DNA of 64,000 nt, from NCBI GenBank assembly GCA_037349105.1, contig JAYJMM010000041.1, positions 1,426,001-1,490,000 on the forward strand. Direction: 5' to 3'. Below are positions 16,101-31,552 of the stretch, in pieces. Under the pieces are notes generated by a model that was given only the letters and a program-made list of their open reading frames with translations, did no database searches and had not been told where the DNA came from. A program made the position numbers and the translations under genes. The first letter of the stretch is position 1, and each line of letters starts with the position of its first letter. This stretch comes from Limnomonas spitsbergensis. Lineage: Eukaryota > Chlorophyta > Chlorophyceae > Chlamydomonadales.

Positions 16101-18300
16101 AGGCCTTGCATCACATCTGCAAGACTGTAACTGACCCAGACAGGCCATGCATCACATCTGTCACTGACCCAGACAGGCCATGCATCACATCTGCAAGACT
16201 GTAACTGACCCAGACAGGCCATGCATCACATCTGTCACTGACCCAGACAGGCCATGCATCACATCTGCAAGACTGTTACTGACCGAGACAGGCCATGCAT
16301 CACATCTGTCACTGACCCAGACAGGCCTTGCATCATATCTGTCACTGACCCAGACAGGCCATGCATCACATCTGCAAGACTGTTACTGGCCCAGACAGGC
16401 CTTGCATCACATCTGTCACTGACCCAGACAGGCCTTGCATCATATATGTCACTGACCCAGACAGGCCATGCATCATATCTGCATGACTGTTACTGACCCA
16501 GACAGGCCATGCATCATATATGTCACTGACCCAGACAGGCCTTGCATCACATCTGTCACTAACAGAGACAGGCCTTGCATCATATCTGTCACTGACCCAG
16601 ACAGGCCCTGCATCACATCTGCAAGACTGTAACTGACCCAGACAGGCCATGCATCATATCTGCAAGACTGTTACTGACCCAGACAGGCCTTGCATCACAT
16701 ATGTCACTGACCCAGACAGGCCTTGCATCACATCTGCAAGACTGTAACTGACCCAGACAGGCCATGCATCACATCTGTCACTGACCCAGACAGGCCTTGC
16801 ATCATATCTGTCACTGACCCAGACAGGCCATGCATCACATCTGCAAGACTGTTACTGGCCCAGACAGGCCTTGCATCACATCTGTCACTGACCCAGACAG
16901 GCCTTGCATCATATATGTCACTGACCCAGACAGGCCATGCATCATATCTGCAAGACTGTTACTGACCCAGACAGGCCATGCATCATATATGTCACTGACC
17001 CAGACAGGCCTTGCATCACATCTGTCACTGACAGAGACAGGCCTTGCATCATATCTGTCACTGACCCAGACAGGCCCTGCATCACATCTGCAAGACTGTA
17101 ACTGACCCAGACAGGCCATGCATCATATCTGCAAGACTGTTACTGACCCAGACAGGCCTTGCATCACATATGTCACTGACCCAGACAGGCCTTGCATCAC
17201 ATCTGCAAGACTGTAACTGACCCAGACAGGCCATGCATCACATCTGTCACTGACCCAGACAGGCCTTGCATCACATCTGCAAGACTGTTACTGACCCAGA
17301 CAGGCCATGCATCATATCTGTCACTGACCCAGACAGGCCTTGCATCACATCTGCAAGACTGTTACTGACCCAGACAGGCCATGCATCATATCTGCAAGAC
17401 TGTTACTGACCCAGACAGGCCTTGCATCACATCTGCAAGACTGTAACTGACCCAGACAGGCCATGCATCACATCTGTCACTGACCCAGACAGGCCATGCA
17501 TCACATCTGCAAGACTGTTACTGACCGAGACAGGCCATGCATCACATCTGTCACTGACCCAGACAGGCCTTGCATCATATCTGTCACTGACCCAGACAGG
17601 CCATGCATCACATCTGCAAGACTGTTACTGGCCCAGACAGGCCTTGCATCACATCTGTCACTGACCCAGACAGGCCATGCATCATATCTGTCACTGACCC
17701 AGACAGGCCTTGCATCATATATGTCACTGACCCAGACAGGCCATGCATCATATCTGCAAGACTGTTACTGACCCAGGCAGGCCATGCATCATATCTGTCA
17801 CTGACCCAGACAGGCCTTGCATCACATCTGTCACTGACCCAGACAGGCCCTGCATCACATCTGCAAGACTGTTACTGACCCAGACAGGCCTTGCATCATA
17901 TCTGTCACTGACCCAGACAGGCCATGCATCATATCTGTCACAGACCCAGACAGGCCTTGCATCACATTTGCAAGACTGTTACTGACCCAGACAGGCCATG
18001 CATCATATATGTCACTGACCCAGACAGGCCTTGCATCACATCTGTTACTAACCCAGACAGGCCATGCATCATATATGTCACTGACCCAGACAGGCCATGC
18101 ATCATATCTGTCACTGACCCAGACAGGCCTTGCATCACATCTGCAAGACTGTTACTGACCCAGACAGGCCATGCATCATATGTGTCACTGACCCAGACAG
18201 GCCTTGCATCACATCTGCAAGACTGTTACTGACCCAGACAGGCCATGCATCATATCTGTCGCTGACCCAGACAGGCCCTGCATCACATCTGCAAGACAGT
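10101..18300 (+). repeat. Serial higher-order copies, offsets 2,221 and about 2,517-2,550 bp
   Basis: The block at about 10,101-11,680 recurs at 12,322-13,900 (offset 2,221). The block from about 13,663 recurs from 16,180 (offset 2,517), and the end near 15,585 recurs near 18,135 (offset 2,550). Shared rare variants include ATGCACCATATC (near 10,809, 13,030 and 15,549), CATTTGCAAGACTG, and GACAGCCC followed by CTGTCATTGACCC. The offsets drift by whole units, which fits unequal exchange. Confidence 0.85.
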
Positions 18301-21300
18301 AACTGACCCAGACAGGCCATGCATCACATCTGTCACTGACCCAGACAGCCCATGCATCATATCTGCAAGACTGTCATTGACCCAGACAGGCCATGCATCA
18401 TATCTGTCACTGACCCCGACAGGCCATGCATCACATCTGCAAGACTGTAACTGACCCAGACAGGCCATGCATCACATCTGTCACTGACCCAGACAGGCCC
18501 TGCATCACATCTGCAAGACTGTTACTGACCCAGACAGGCCATGCATCATATCTGTCACTGACCCAGACAGGCCTTGCATCACATCTGCAAGACTGTTACT
18601 GACCCAGACAGGCCATGCATCATATCTGCAAGACTGTTACTGACCGAGACAGGCCTTGCATCACATCTGCAAGACTGTAACTGACCCAGACAGGCCATGC
18701 ATCACATCTGTCACTGACCCAGACAGGCCATGCATCACATCTGCAAGACTGTAACTGACCCAGACAGGCCATGCATCACATCTGTCACTGACCCAGACAG
18801 GCCATGCATCACATCTGCAAGACTGTTACTGACCGAGACAGGCCATGCATCACATCTGTCACTGACCCAGACAGGCCTTGCATCATATCTGTCACTGACC
18901 CAGACAGGCCATGCATCACATATGCAAGACTGTTACTGGCCCAGACAGGCCTTGCATCACATCTGTCACTGACCCAGACAGGCCTTGCATCATATATGTC
19001 ACTGACCCAGACAGGCCATGCATCATATCTGCATGACTGTTACTGACCCAGACAGGCCATGCATCATATATGTCACTGACCCAGACAGGCCTTGCATCAC
19101 ATCTGTCACTAACAGAGACAGGCCTTGCATCATATCTGTCACTGACCCAGACAGGCCCTGCATCACATCTGCAAGACTGTAACTGACCCAGACAGGCCAT
19201 GCATCATATCTGCAAGACTGTTACTGACCCAGACAGGCCTTGCATCACATATGTCACTGACCCAGACAGGCCTTGCATCACATCTGCAAGACTGTAACTG
19301 ACCCAGACAGGCCATGCATCACATCTGTCACTGACCCAGACAGGCCTTGCATCACATCTGCAAGACTGTCACTGACCCAGACAGGCCTTGCATCACATCT
19401 GTCACTGACCCAGACAGGCCTTGCATCACATCTGCAAGACTGTTACTGACCCAGACAGGCCATGCATCATATCTGCAAGACTGTTACTGACCCAGACAGG
19501 CCTTGCATCACATCTGCAAGACTGTAACTGACCCAGACAGGCCATGCATCACATCTGTCACTGACCCAGACAGGCCATGCATCACATCTGCAAGACTGTT
19601 ACTGACCGAGACAGGCCATGCATCACATCTGTCACTGACCCAGACAGGCCTTGCATCACATCTGTCACTGACCCAGATAGGCCATGCATCACATCTGCAA
19701 GACTGTTACTGACCGAGACAGGCCATGCATCACATCTGTCACTGACCCAGACAGGCCTTGCATCATATCTGTCACTGACCCAGACAGGCCATGCATCACA
19801 TCTGCAAGACTGTTACTGGCCCAGACAGGCCTTGCATCACATCTGTCACTGACCCAGACAGGCCTTGCATCATATATGTCACTGACCCAGACAGGCCATG
19901 CATCATATCTGCAAGACTGTTACTGACCCAGACAGGCCATGCATCATATATGTCACTGACCCAGACAGGCCTTGCATCACATCTGTCACTGACAGAGACA
20001 GGCCTTGCATCATATCTGTCACTGACCCAGACAGGCCCTGCATCACATCTGCAAGACTGTAACTGACCCAGACAGGCCATGCATCATATCTGCAAGACTG
20101 TTACTGACCCAGACAGGCCTTGCATCACATATGTCACTGACCCAGACAGGCCTTGCATCACATCTGCAAGACTGTAACTGACCCAGACAGGCCATGCATC
20201 ACATCTGTCACTGACCCAGACAGGCCTTGCATCACATCTGCAAGACTGTTACTGACCCAGACAGGCCATGCATCATATCTGTCACTGACCCAGACAGGCC
20301 ATGCATCACATCTGCAAGACTGTTACTGACCCAGACAGGCCATGCATCATATCTGCAAGACTGTTACTGACCCAGACAGGCCTTGCATCACATCTGCAAG
20401 ACTGTAACTGACCCAGACAGGCCATGCATCACATTTGTCACTGACCCAGACAGGCCATGCATCACATCTGCAAGACTGTTACTGACCGAGACAGGCCATG
20501 CATCACATCTGTCACTGACCCAGACAGGCCTTGCATCATATCTGTCACTGACCCAGACAGGCCATGCATCACATCTGCAAGACTGTTACTGGCCCAGACA
20601 GGCCTTGCATCACATCTGTCACTGACCCAGACAGGCCATGCATCATATCTGTCACTGACCCAGACAGGCCATGCATCATATCTGTCATTGACCCAGACAG
20701 GCCTTGCATCATATATGTCACTGACCCAGACAGGCCATGCATCATATCTGCAAGACTGTTACTGACCCAGGCAGGCCATGCATCATATCTGTCACTGACC
20801 CAGACAGGCCTTGCATCACATCTGTCACTGACAGAGACAGGCCTTGCATCATAGCTGTCACTGACCCAGACAGGCCCTGCATCACATCTGCAAGACTGTA
20901 ACTGACCCAGACAGGCCATGCATCATATCTGCAAGACTGTTACTGACCTAGACAGGCCTTGCATCACATATGTCACTGACCCAGACAGGCCTTGCATCAC
21001 ATCTGCAAGACTGTAACTGACCCAGACAGGCCATGCATCACATCTGTCACTGACCCAGACAGGCCTTGCATCACATCTGCAAGACTGTTACTGACCCAGA
21101 CAGGCCATGCATCATATCTGTCACTGACCCAGACAGGCCTTGCATCACATCTGCAAGACTGTTACTGACCCAGACAGGCCATGCATCATATCTGCAAGAC
21201 TGTTACTGACCCAGACAGGCCTTGCATCACATCTGCAAGACTGTAACTGACCCAGACAGGCCATGCATCACATCTGTCACTGGCCCAGACAGGCCATGCA

Positions 21301-24300
21301 TCACATCTGCAAGACTGTTACTGACCGAGACAGGCCATGCATCACATCTGTCACTGACCCAGACAGGCCTTGCATCATATCTGTCACTGACCCAGACAGG
21401 CCATGCATCACATCTGCAAGACTGTTACTGGCCCAGACAGGCCTTGCATCACATCTGTCACTGACCCAGACAGGCCATGCATCATATCTGTCACTGACCC
21501 AGACAGGCCTTGCATCATATATGTCACTGACCCAGACAGGCCATGCATCATATCTGCAAGACTGTTACTGACCCAGGCAGGCCATGCATCATATCTGTCA
21601 CTGACCCAGACAGGCCTTGCATCACATCTGTCACTGACCCAGACAGGCCCTGCATCACATCTGCAAGACTGTAACTGACCCAGACAGGCCTTGCATCATA
21701 TCTGTCACTGACCCAGACAGGCCATGCATCATATCTGTCACAGACCCAGACAGGCCTTACATCATATCTGTCACTGACCCAGACAGGCCTTGCATCACAT
21801 TTGCAAGACTGTTACTGACCCAGACAGGCCATGCATCATATATGTCACTGACCCAGACAGGCCTTGCATCACATCTGTTACTAACCCAGACAGGCCATGC
21901 ATCATATATGTCACTGACCCAGACAGGCCATGCATCATATCTGTCACTGACCCAGACAGGCCTTGCATCACATCTGCAAGACTGTTACTGACCCAGACAG
22001 GCCATGCATCATATGTGTCACTGACCCAGACAGGCCTTGCATCACATCTGCAAGACTGTTACTGACCCAGACAGGCCATGCATCATATCTGTCGCTGACC
22101 CAGACAGGCCCTGCATCACATCTGCAAGACAGTAACTGACCCAGACAGGCCATGCATCACATCTGTCACTGACCCAGACAGCCCATGCATCATATCTGCA
22201 AGACTGTCATTGACCCAGACAGGCCATGCATCATATCTGTCACTGACCCAGACAGGCCATGCATCACATCTGCAAGACTGTAACTGACCCAGACAGGCCA
22301 TGCATCACATCTGTCACTGACCCAGACAGGCCCTGCATCACATCTGCAAGACTGTTACTGACCCAGACAGGCCATGCATCATATCTGTCACTGACCCAGA
22401 CAGGCCTTGCATCACATCTGCAAGACTGTTACTGACCCAGACAGGCCATGCATCATATCTGCAAGACTGTTACTGACCGAGACAGGCCTTGCATCACATC
22501 TGCAAGACTGTAACTGACCCAGACAGGCCATGCATCATATCTGCAAGACTGTTACTGACCCAGACAGGCCTTGCATCACATATGTCACTGACCCAGACAG
22601 GCCTTGCATCACATCTGCAAGACTGTAACTGACCCAGACAGGCCATGCATCACATCTGTCACTGACCCAGACAGGCCTTGCATCACATCTGCAAGACTGT
22701 TACTGACCCAGACAGGCCATGCATCATATCTGTCACTGACCCAGACAGGCCTTGCATCACATCTGCAAGACTGTTACTGACCCAGACAGGCCATGCATCA
22801 TATCTGCAAGACTGTTACTGACCCAGACAGGCCTTGCATCACATCTGCAAGACTGTAACTGACCCAGACAGGCCATGCATCACATCTGTCACTGACCCAG
22901 ACAGGCCATGCATCACATCTGCAAGACTGTTACTGACCGAGACAGGCCATGCATCACATCTGTCACTGACCCAGACAGGCCTTGCATCATATCTGTCACT
23001 GACCCAGACAGGCCATGCATCACATCTGCAAGACTGTTACTGGCCCAGACAGGCCTTGCATCACATCTGTCACTGACCCAGACAGGCCATGCATCATATC
23101 TGTCACTGACCCAGACAGGCCTTGCATCATATATGTCACTGACCCAGACAGGCCATGCATCATATCTGCAAGACTGTTACTGACCCAGGCAGGCCATGCA
23201 TCATATCTGTCACTGACCCAGACAGGCCTTGCATCACATCTGTCACTGACCCAGACAGGCCCTGCATCACATCTGCAAGACTGTTACTGACCCAGACAGG
23301 CCTTGCATCATATCTGTCACTGACCCAGACAGGCCATGCATCATATCTGTCACAGACCCAGACAGGCCTTGCATCATATCTGTCACTGACCCAGACAGGC
23401 CTTGCATCACATTTGCAAGACTGTTACTGACCCAGACAGGCCATGCATCATATATGTCACTGACCCAGACAGGCCTTGCATCACATCTGTTACTAACCCA
23501 GACAGGCCATGCATCATATATGTCACTGACCCAGACAGGCCATGCATCATATCTGTCACTGACCCAGACAGGCCTTGCATCACATCTGCAAGACTGTTAC
23601 TGACCCAGACAGGCCATGCATCATATGTGTCACTGACCCAGACAGGCCTTGCATCACATCTGCAAGACTGTTACTGACCCAGACAGGCCATGCATCATAT
23701 CTGTCGCTGACCCAGACAGGCCCTGCATCACATCTGCAAGACAGTAACTGACCCAGACAGGCCATGCATCACATCTGTCACTGACCCAGACAGCCCATGC
23801 ATCATATCTGCAAGACTGTCATTGACCCAGACAGGCCATGCATCATATCTGTCACTGACCCCGACAGGCCATGCATCACATCTGCAAGACTGTAACTGAC
23901 CCAGACAGGCCATGCATCACATCTGTCACTGACCCAGACAGGCCCTGCATCACATCTGCAAGACTGTTACTGACCCAGACAGGCCATGCATCATATCTGT
24001 CACTGACCCAGACAGGCCTTGCATCACATCTGCAAGACTGTTACTGACCCAGACAGGCCATGCATCATATCTGCAAGACTGTTACTGACCGAGACAGGCC
24101 TTGCATCACATCTGCAAGACTGTAACTGACCCAGACAGGCCATGCATCACATCTGTCACTGACCCAGACAGGCCATGCATCACATCTGCAAGACTGTAAC
24201 TGACCCAGACAGGCCATGCATCACATCTGTCACTGACCCAGACAGGCCATGCATCACATCTGCAAGACTGTTACTGACCGAGACAGGCCATGCATCACAT

Positions 24301-27300
24301 CTGTCACTGACCCAGACAGGCCTTGCATCATATCTGTCACTGACCCAGACAGGCCATGCATCACATATGCAAGACTGTTACTGGCCCAGACAGGCCTTGC
24401 ATCACATCTGTCACTGACCCAGACAGGCCTTGCATCATATATGTCACTGACCCAGACAGGCCATGCATCATATCTGCATGACTGTTACTGACCCAGACAG
24501 GCCATGCATCATATATGTCACTGACCCAGACAGGCCTTGCATCACATCTGTCACTAACAGAGACAGGCCTTGCATCATATCTGTCACTGACCCAGACAGG
24601 CCCTGCATCACATCTGCAAGACTGTAACTGACCCAGACAGGCCATGCATCATATCTGCAAGACTGTTACTGACCCAGACAGGCCTTGCATCACATATGTC
24701 ACTGACCCAGACAGGCCTTGCATCACATCTGCAAGACTGTAACTGACCCAGACAGGCCATGCATCACATCTGTCACTGACCCAGACAGGCCTTGCATCAC
24801 ATCTGCAAGACTGTCACTGACCCAGACAGGCCTTGCATCACATCTGTCACTGACCCAGACAGGCCTTGCATCACATCTGCAAGACTGTTACTGACCCAGA
24901 CAGGCCATGCATCATATCTGCAAGACTGTTACTGACCCAGACAGGCCTTGCATCACATCTGCAAGACTGTAACTGACCCAGACAGGCCATGCATCACATC
25001 TGTCACTGACCCAGACAGGCCATGCATCACATCTGCAAGACTGTTACTGACCGAGACAGGCCATGCATCACATCTGTCACTGACCCAGACAGGCCTTGCA
25101 TCACATCTGTCACTGACCCAGACAGGCCATGCATCACATCTGCAAGACTGTTACTGGCCCAGACAGGCCTTGCATCACATCTGTCACTGACCCAGACAGG
25201 CCTTGCATCATATATGTCACTGACCCAGACAGGCCATGCATCATATCTGCAAGACTGTTACTGACCCAGACAGGCCATGCATCATATATGTCACTGACCC
25301 AGACAGGCCTTGCATCACATCTGTCACTGACAGAGACAGGCCTTGCATCATATCTGTCACTGACCCAGACAGGCCCTGCATCACATCTGCAAGACTGTAA
25401 CTGACCCAGACAGGCCATGCATCATATCTGCAAGACTGTTACTGACCCAGACAGGCCTTGCATCACATATGTCACTGACCCAGACAGGCCTTGCATCACA
25501 TCTGCAAGACTGTAACTGACCCAGACAGGCCATGCATCACATCTGTCACTGACCCAGACAGGCCTTGCATCACATCTGCAAGACTGTTACTGACCCAGAC
25601 AGGCCATGCATCATATCTGTCACTGACCCAGACAGGCCATGCATCACATCTGCAAGACTGTTACTGACCCAGACAGGCCATGCATCATATCTGCAAGACT
25701 GTTACTGACCCAGACAGGCCTTGCATCACATCTGCAAGACTGTAACTGACCCAGACAGGCCATGCATCACATTTGTCACTGACCCAGACAGGCCATGCAT
25801 CACATCTGCAAGACTGTTACTGACCGAGACAGGCCATGCATCACATCTGTCACTGACCCAGACAGGCCTTGCATCATATCTGTCACTGACCCAGACAGGC
25901 CATGCATCACATCTGCAAGACTGTTACTGGCCCAGACAGGCCTTGCATCACATCTGTCACTGACCCAGACAGGCCATGCATCATATCTGTCACTGACCCA
26001 GACAGGCCATGCATCATATCTGTCATTGACCCAGACAGGCCTTGCATCATATATGTCACTGACCCAGACAGGCCATGCATCATATCTGCAAGACTGTTAC
26101 TGACCCAGGCAGGCCATGCATCATATCTGTCACTGACCCAGACAGGCCTTGCATCACATCTGTCACTGACAGAGACAGGCCTTGCATCATAGCTGTCACT
26201 GACCCAGACAGGCCCTGCATCACATCTGCAAGACTGTAACTGACCCAGACAGGCCATGCATCATATCTGCAAGACTGTTACTGACCTAGACATGCCTTGC
26301 ATCACATATGTCACTGACCCAGACAGGCCTTGCATCACATCTGCAAGACTGTAACTGACCCAGACAGGCCATGCATCACATCTGTCACTGACCCAGACAG
26401 GCCTTGCATCACATCTGCAAGACTGTTACTGACCCAGACAGGCCATGCATCATATCTGTCACTGACCCAGACAGGCCTTGCATCACATCTGCAAGACTGT
26501 TACTGACCCAGACAGGCCATGCATCATATCTGCAAGACTGTTACTGACCCAGACAGGCCTTGCATCACATCTGCAAGACTGTAACTGACCCAGACAGGCC
26601 ATGCATCACATCTGTCACTGGCCCAGACAGGCCATGCATCACATCTGCAAGACTGTTACTGACCGAGACAGGCCATGCATCACATCTGTCACTGACCCAG
26701 ACAGGCCTTGCATCATATCTGTCACTGACCCAGACAGGCCATGCATCACATCTGCAAGACTGTTACTGGCCCAGACAGGCCTTGCATCACATCTGTCACT
26801 GACCCAGACAGGCCATGCATCATATCTGTCACTGACCCAGACAGGCCTTGCATCATATATGTCACTGACCCAGACAGGCCATGCATCATATCTGCAAGAC
26901 TGTTACTGACCCAGGCAGGCCATGCATCATATCTGTCACTGACCCAGACAGGCCTTGCATCACATCTGTCACTGACCCAGACAGGCCCTGCATCACATCT
27001 GCAAGACTGTAACTGACCCAGACAGGCCTTGCATCATATCTGTCACTGACCCAGACAGGCCATGCATCATATCTGTCACAGACCCAGACAGGCCTTACAT
27101 CATATCTGTCACTGACCCAGACAGGCCTTGCATCACATTTGCAAGACTGTTACTGACCCAGACAGGCCATGCATCATATATGTCACTGACCCAGACAGGC
27201 CTTGCATCACATCTGTTACTAACCCAGACAGGCCATGCATCATATATGTCACTGACCCAGACAGGCCATGCATCATATCTGTCACTGACCCAGACAGGCC

Positions 27301-27700
27301 TTGCATCACATCTGCAAGACTGTTACTGACCCAGACAGGCCATGCATCATATGTGTCACTGACCCAGACAGGCCTTGCATCACATCTGCAAGACTGTTAC
27401 TGACCCAGACAGGCCATGCATCATATCTGTCGCTGACCCAGACAGGCCCTGCATCACATCTGCAAGACAGTAACTGACCCAGACAGGCCATGCATCACAT
27501 CTGTCACTGACCCAGACAGCCCATGCATCATATCTGCAAGACTGTCATTGACCCAGACAGGCCATGCATCATATCTGTCACTGACCCAGACAGGCCATGC
27601 ATCACATCTGCAAGACTGTAACTGACCCAGACAGGCCATGCATCACATCTGTCACTGACCCAGACAGGCCCTGCATCACATCTGCAAGACTGTTACTGAC
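18283..27700 (+). repeat. Tandem higher-order duplication, offset about 5.4 kb
   Basis: About 18,283-19,700 matches about 23,728-25,130 at an offset of 5,445 bp. About 19,800-22,300 matches about 25,130-27,640 at 5,338 bp. The 107-bp difference equals 33+33+41, a loss of three units. Markers in both copies include CTGACCCCGACAGG (near 18,412 and 23,857), CATAGCTGTCACTG (near 20,851 and 26,189) and GGCCTTACATC (near 21,752 and 27,090). A private change, GACATGCC near 26,289 against GACAGGCC in its partner, arose after duplication. Confidence 0.88.
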
Positions 27701-30700
27701 CCAGACAGGCCATGCATCATATCTGTCACTGACCCAGACAGGCCTTGCATCACATCTGCAAGACTGTTACTGACCCAGACAGGCCATGCATCATATCTGC
27801 AAGACTGTTACTGACCGAGACAGGCCTTGCATCACATCTGCAAGACTGTAACTGACCCAGACAGGCCATGCATCACATCTGTCACTGACCCAGACAGGCC
27901 ATGCATCACATCTGCAAGACTGTAACTGACCCAGACAGGCCATGCATCACATCTGTCACTGACCCAGACAGGCCATGCATCACATCTGCAAGACTGTTAC
28001 TGACCGAGACAGGCCATGCATCACATCTGTCACTGACCCAGACAGGCCTTGCATCATATCTGTCACTGACCCAGACAGGCCATGCATCACATCTGCAAGA
28101 CTGTTACTGGCCCAGACAGGCCTTGCATCACATCTGTCACTGACCCAGACAGGCCTTGCATCATATATGTCACTGACCCAGACAGGCCATGCATCATATC
28201 TGCAAGACTGTTACTGACCCAGACAGGCCATGCATCATATATGTCACTGACCCAGACAGGCCTTGCATCACATCTGTCACTAACAGAGACAGGCCTTGCA
28301 TCATATCTGTCACTGACCCAGACAGGCCCTGCATCACATCTGCAAGACTGTAACTGACCCAGACAGGCCATGCATCATATCTGCAAGACTGTTACTGACC
28401 CAGACAGGCCTTGCATCACATATGTCACTGACCCAGACAGGCCTTGCATCACATCTGCAAGACTGTAACTGACCCAGACAGGCCATGCATCACATCTGTC
28501 ACTGACCCAGACAGGCCTTGCATCACATCTGCAAGACTGTCACTGACCCAGACAGGCCTTGCATCACATCTGTCACTGACCCAGACAGGCCTTGCATCAC
28601 ATCTGCAAGACTGTTACTGACCCAGACAGGCCATGCATCATATCTGCAAGACTGTTACTGACCCAGACAGGCCTTGCATCACATCTGCAAGACTGTAACT
28701 GACCCAGACAGGCCATGCATCACATCTGTCACTGACCCAGACAGGCCATGCATCACATCTGCAAGACTGTTACTGACCGAGACAGGCCATGCATCACATC
28801 TGTCACTGACCCAGACAGGCCTTGCATCACATCTGTCACTGACCCAGACAGGCCATGCATCACATCTGCAAGACTGTTACTGACCGAGACAGGCCATGCA
28901 TCACATCTGTCACTGACCCAGACAGGCCTTGCATCATATCTGTCACTGACCCAGACAGGCCATGCATCACATCTGCAAGACTGTTACTGGCCCAGACAGG
29001 CCTTGCATCACATCTGTCACTGACCCAGACAGGCCTTGCATCATATATGTCACTGACCCAGACAGGCCATGCATCATATCTGCAAGACTGTTACTGACCC
29101 AGACAGGCCATGCATCATATATGTCACTGACCCAGACAGGCCTTGCATCACATCTGTCACTGACAGAGACAGGCCTTGCATCATATCTGTCACTGACCCA
29201 GACAGGCCCTGCATCACATCTGCAAGACTGTAACTGACCCAGACAGGCCATGCATCATATCTGCAAGACTGTTACTGACCCAGACAGGCCTTGCATCACA
29301 TATGTCACTGACCCATACAGGCCTTGCATCACATCTGCAAGACTGTAACTGACCCAGACAGGCCATGCATCACATCTGTCACTGACCCAGACAGGCCTTG
29401 CATCACATCTGCAAGACTGTTACTGACCCAGACAGGCCATGCATCATATCTGTCACTGACCCAGACAGGCCTTGCATCACATCTGCAAGACTGTTACTGA
29501 CCCAGACAGGCCATGCATCATATCTGCAAGACTGTTACTGACCCAGACAGGCCTTGCATCACATCTGCAAGACTGTAACTGACCCAGACAGGCCATGCAT
29601 CACATTTGTCACTGACCCAGACAGGCCATGCATCACATCTGCAAGACTGTTACTGACCGAGACAGGCCATGCATCACATCTGTCACTGACCCAGACAGGC
29701 CTTGCATCATATCTGTCACTGACCCAGACAGGCCATGCATCACATCTGCAAGACTGTTACTGGCCCAGACAGGCCTTGCATCACATCTGTCACTGACCCA
29801 GACAGGCCATGCATCATATCTGTCACTGACCCAGACAGGCCATGCATCATATCTGTCATTGACCCAGACAGGCCTTGCATCATATATGTCACTGACCCAG
29901 ACAGGCCATGCATCATATCTGCAAGACTGTTACTGACCCAGGCAGGCCATGCATCATATCTGTCACTGACCCAGACAGGCCTTGCATCACATCTGTCACT
30001 GACCCAGACAGGCCCTGCATCACATCTGCAAGACTGTTACTGACCCAGACAGGCCTTGCATCATATCTGTCACTGACCCAGACAGGCCATGCATCATATC
30101 TGTCACAGACCCAGACAGGCCTTGCATCATATCTGTCACTGACCCAGACAGGCCTTGCATCACATCTGCAAGACTGTTACTGACCCAGACAGGCCATGCA
30201 TCATATATGTCACTGACCCAGACAGGCCTTGCATCACATCTGTTACTAACCCAGACAGGCCATGCATCATATATGTCACTGACCCAGACAGGCCATGCAT
30301 CATATCTGTCACTGACCCAGACAGGCCTTGCATCACATCTGCAAGACTGTTACTGACCCAGACAGGCCATGCATCATATGTGTCACTGACCCAGACAGGC
30401 CTTGCATCACATCTGCAAGACTGTTACTGACCCAGACAGGCCATGCATCACATCTGTCACTGACCCAGACAGCCCATGCATCATATCTGCAAGACTGTCA
30501 TTGACCCAGACAGGCCATGCATCATATCTGTCACTGACCCAGACAGGCCATGCATCACATCTGCAAGACTGTAACTGACCCAGACAGGTCATGCATCACA
30601 TCTGTCACTGACCCAGACAGGCCCTGCATCACATCTGCAAGACTGTTACTGACCCAGACAGGCCATGCATCATATCTGTCACTGACCCAGACAGGCCTTG

Positions 30701-31552
30701 CATCACATCTGCAAGACTGTTACTGACCCAGACAGGCCATGCATCATATCTGCAAGACTGTTACTGACCGAGACAGGCCTTGCATCACATCTGCAAGACT
30801 GTAACTGACCCAGACAGGCCATGCATCACATCTGTCACTGACCCAGACAGGCCATGCATCACATCTGCAAGACTGTTACTGACCGAGACAGGCCATGCAT
30901 CACATCTGTCACTGACCCAGACAGGCCTTGCATCATATCTGTCACTGACCCAGACAGGCCATGCATCACATCTGCAAGACTGTTACTGGCCCAGACAGGC
31001 CTTGCATCACATCTGTCACTGACCCAGACAGGCCTTGCATCATATATGTCACTGACCCAGACAGGCCATGCATCATATCTGCAAGACTGTTACTGACCCA
31101 GACAGGCCATGCATCATATATGTCACTGACCCAGACAGGCCTTGCATCACATCTGTCACTAACAGAGACAGGCCTTGCATCATATCTGTCACTGACCCAG
31201 ACAGGCCCTGCATCACATCTGCAAGACTGTAACTGACCCAGACAGGCCATGCATCATATATGCAAGACTGTTACTGACCCAGACAGGCCTTGCATCACAT
31301 ATGTCACTGACCCAGACAGGCCTTGCATCACATCTGCAAGACTGTAACTGACCCAGACAGGCCATGCATCACATCTGTCACTGACCCAGACAGGCCTTGC
31401 ATCACATCTGCAAGACTGTCACTGACCCAGACAGGCCTTGCATCACATCTGTCACTGACCCAGACAGGCCTTGCATCACATCTGCAAGACTGTTACTGAC
31501 CCAGACAGGCCATGCATCATATCTGCAAGACTGTTACTGACCCAGACAGGCC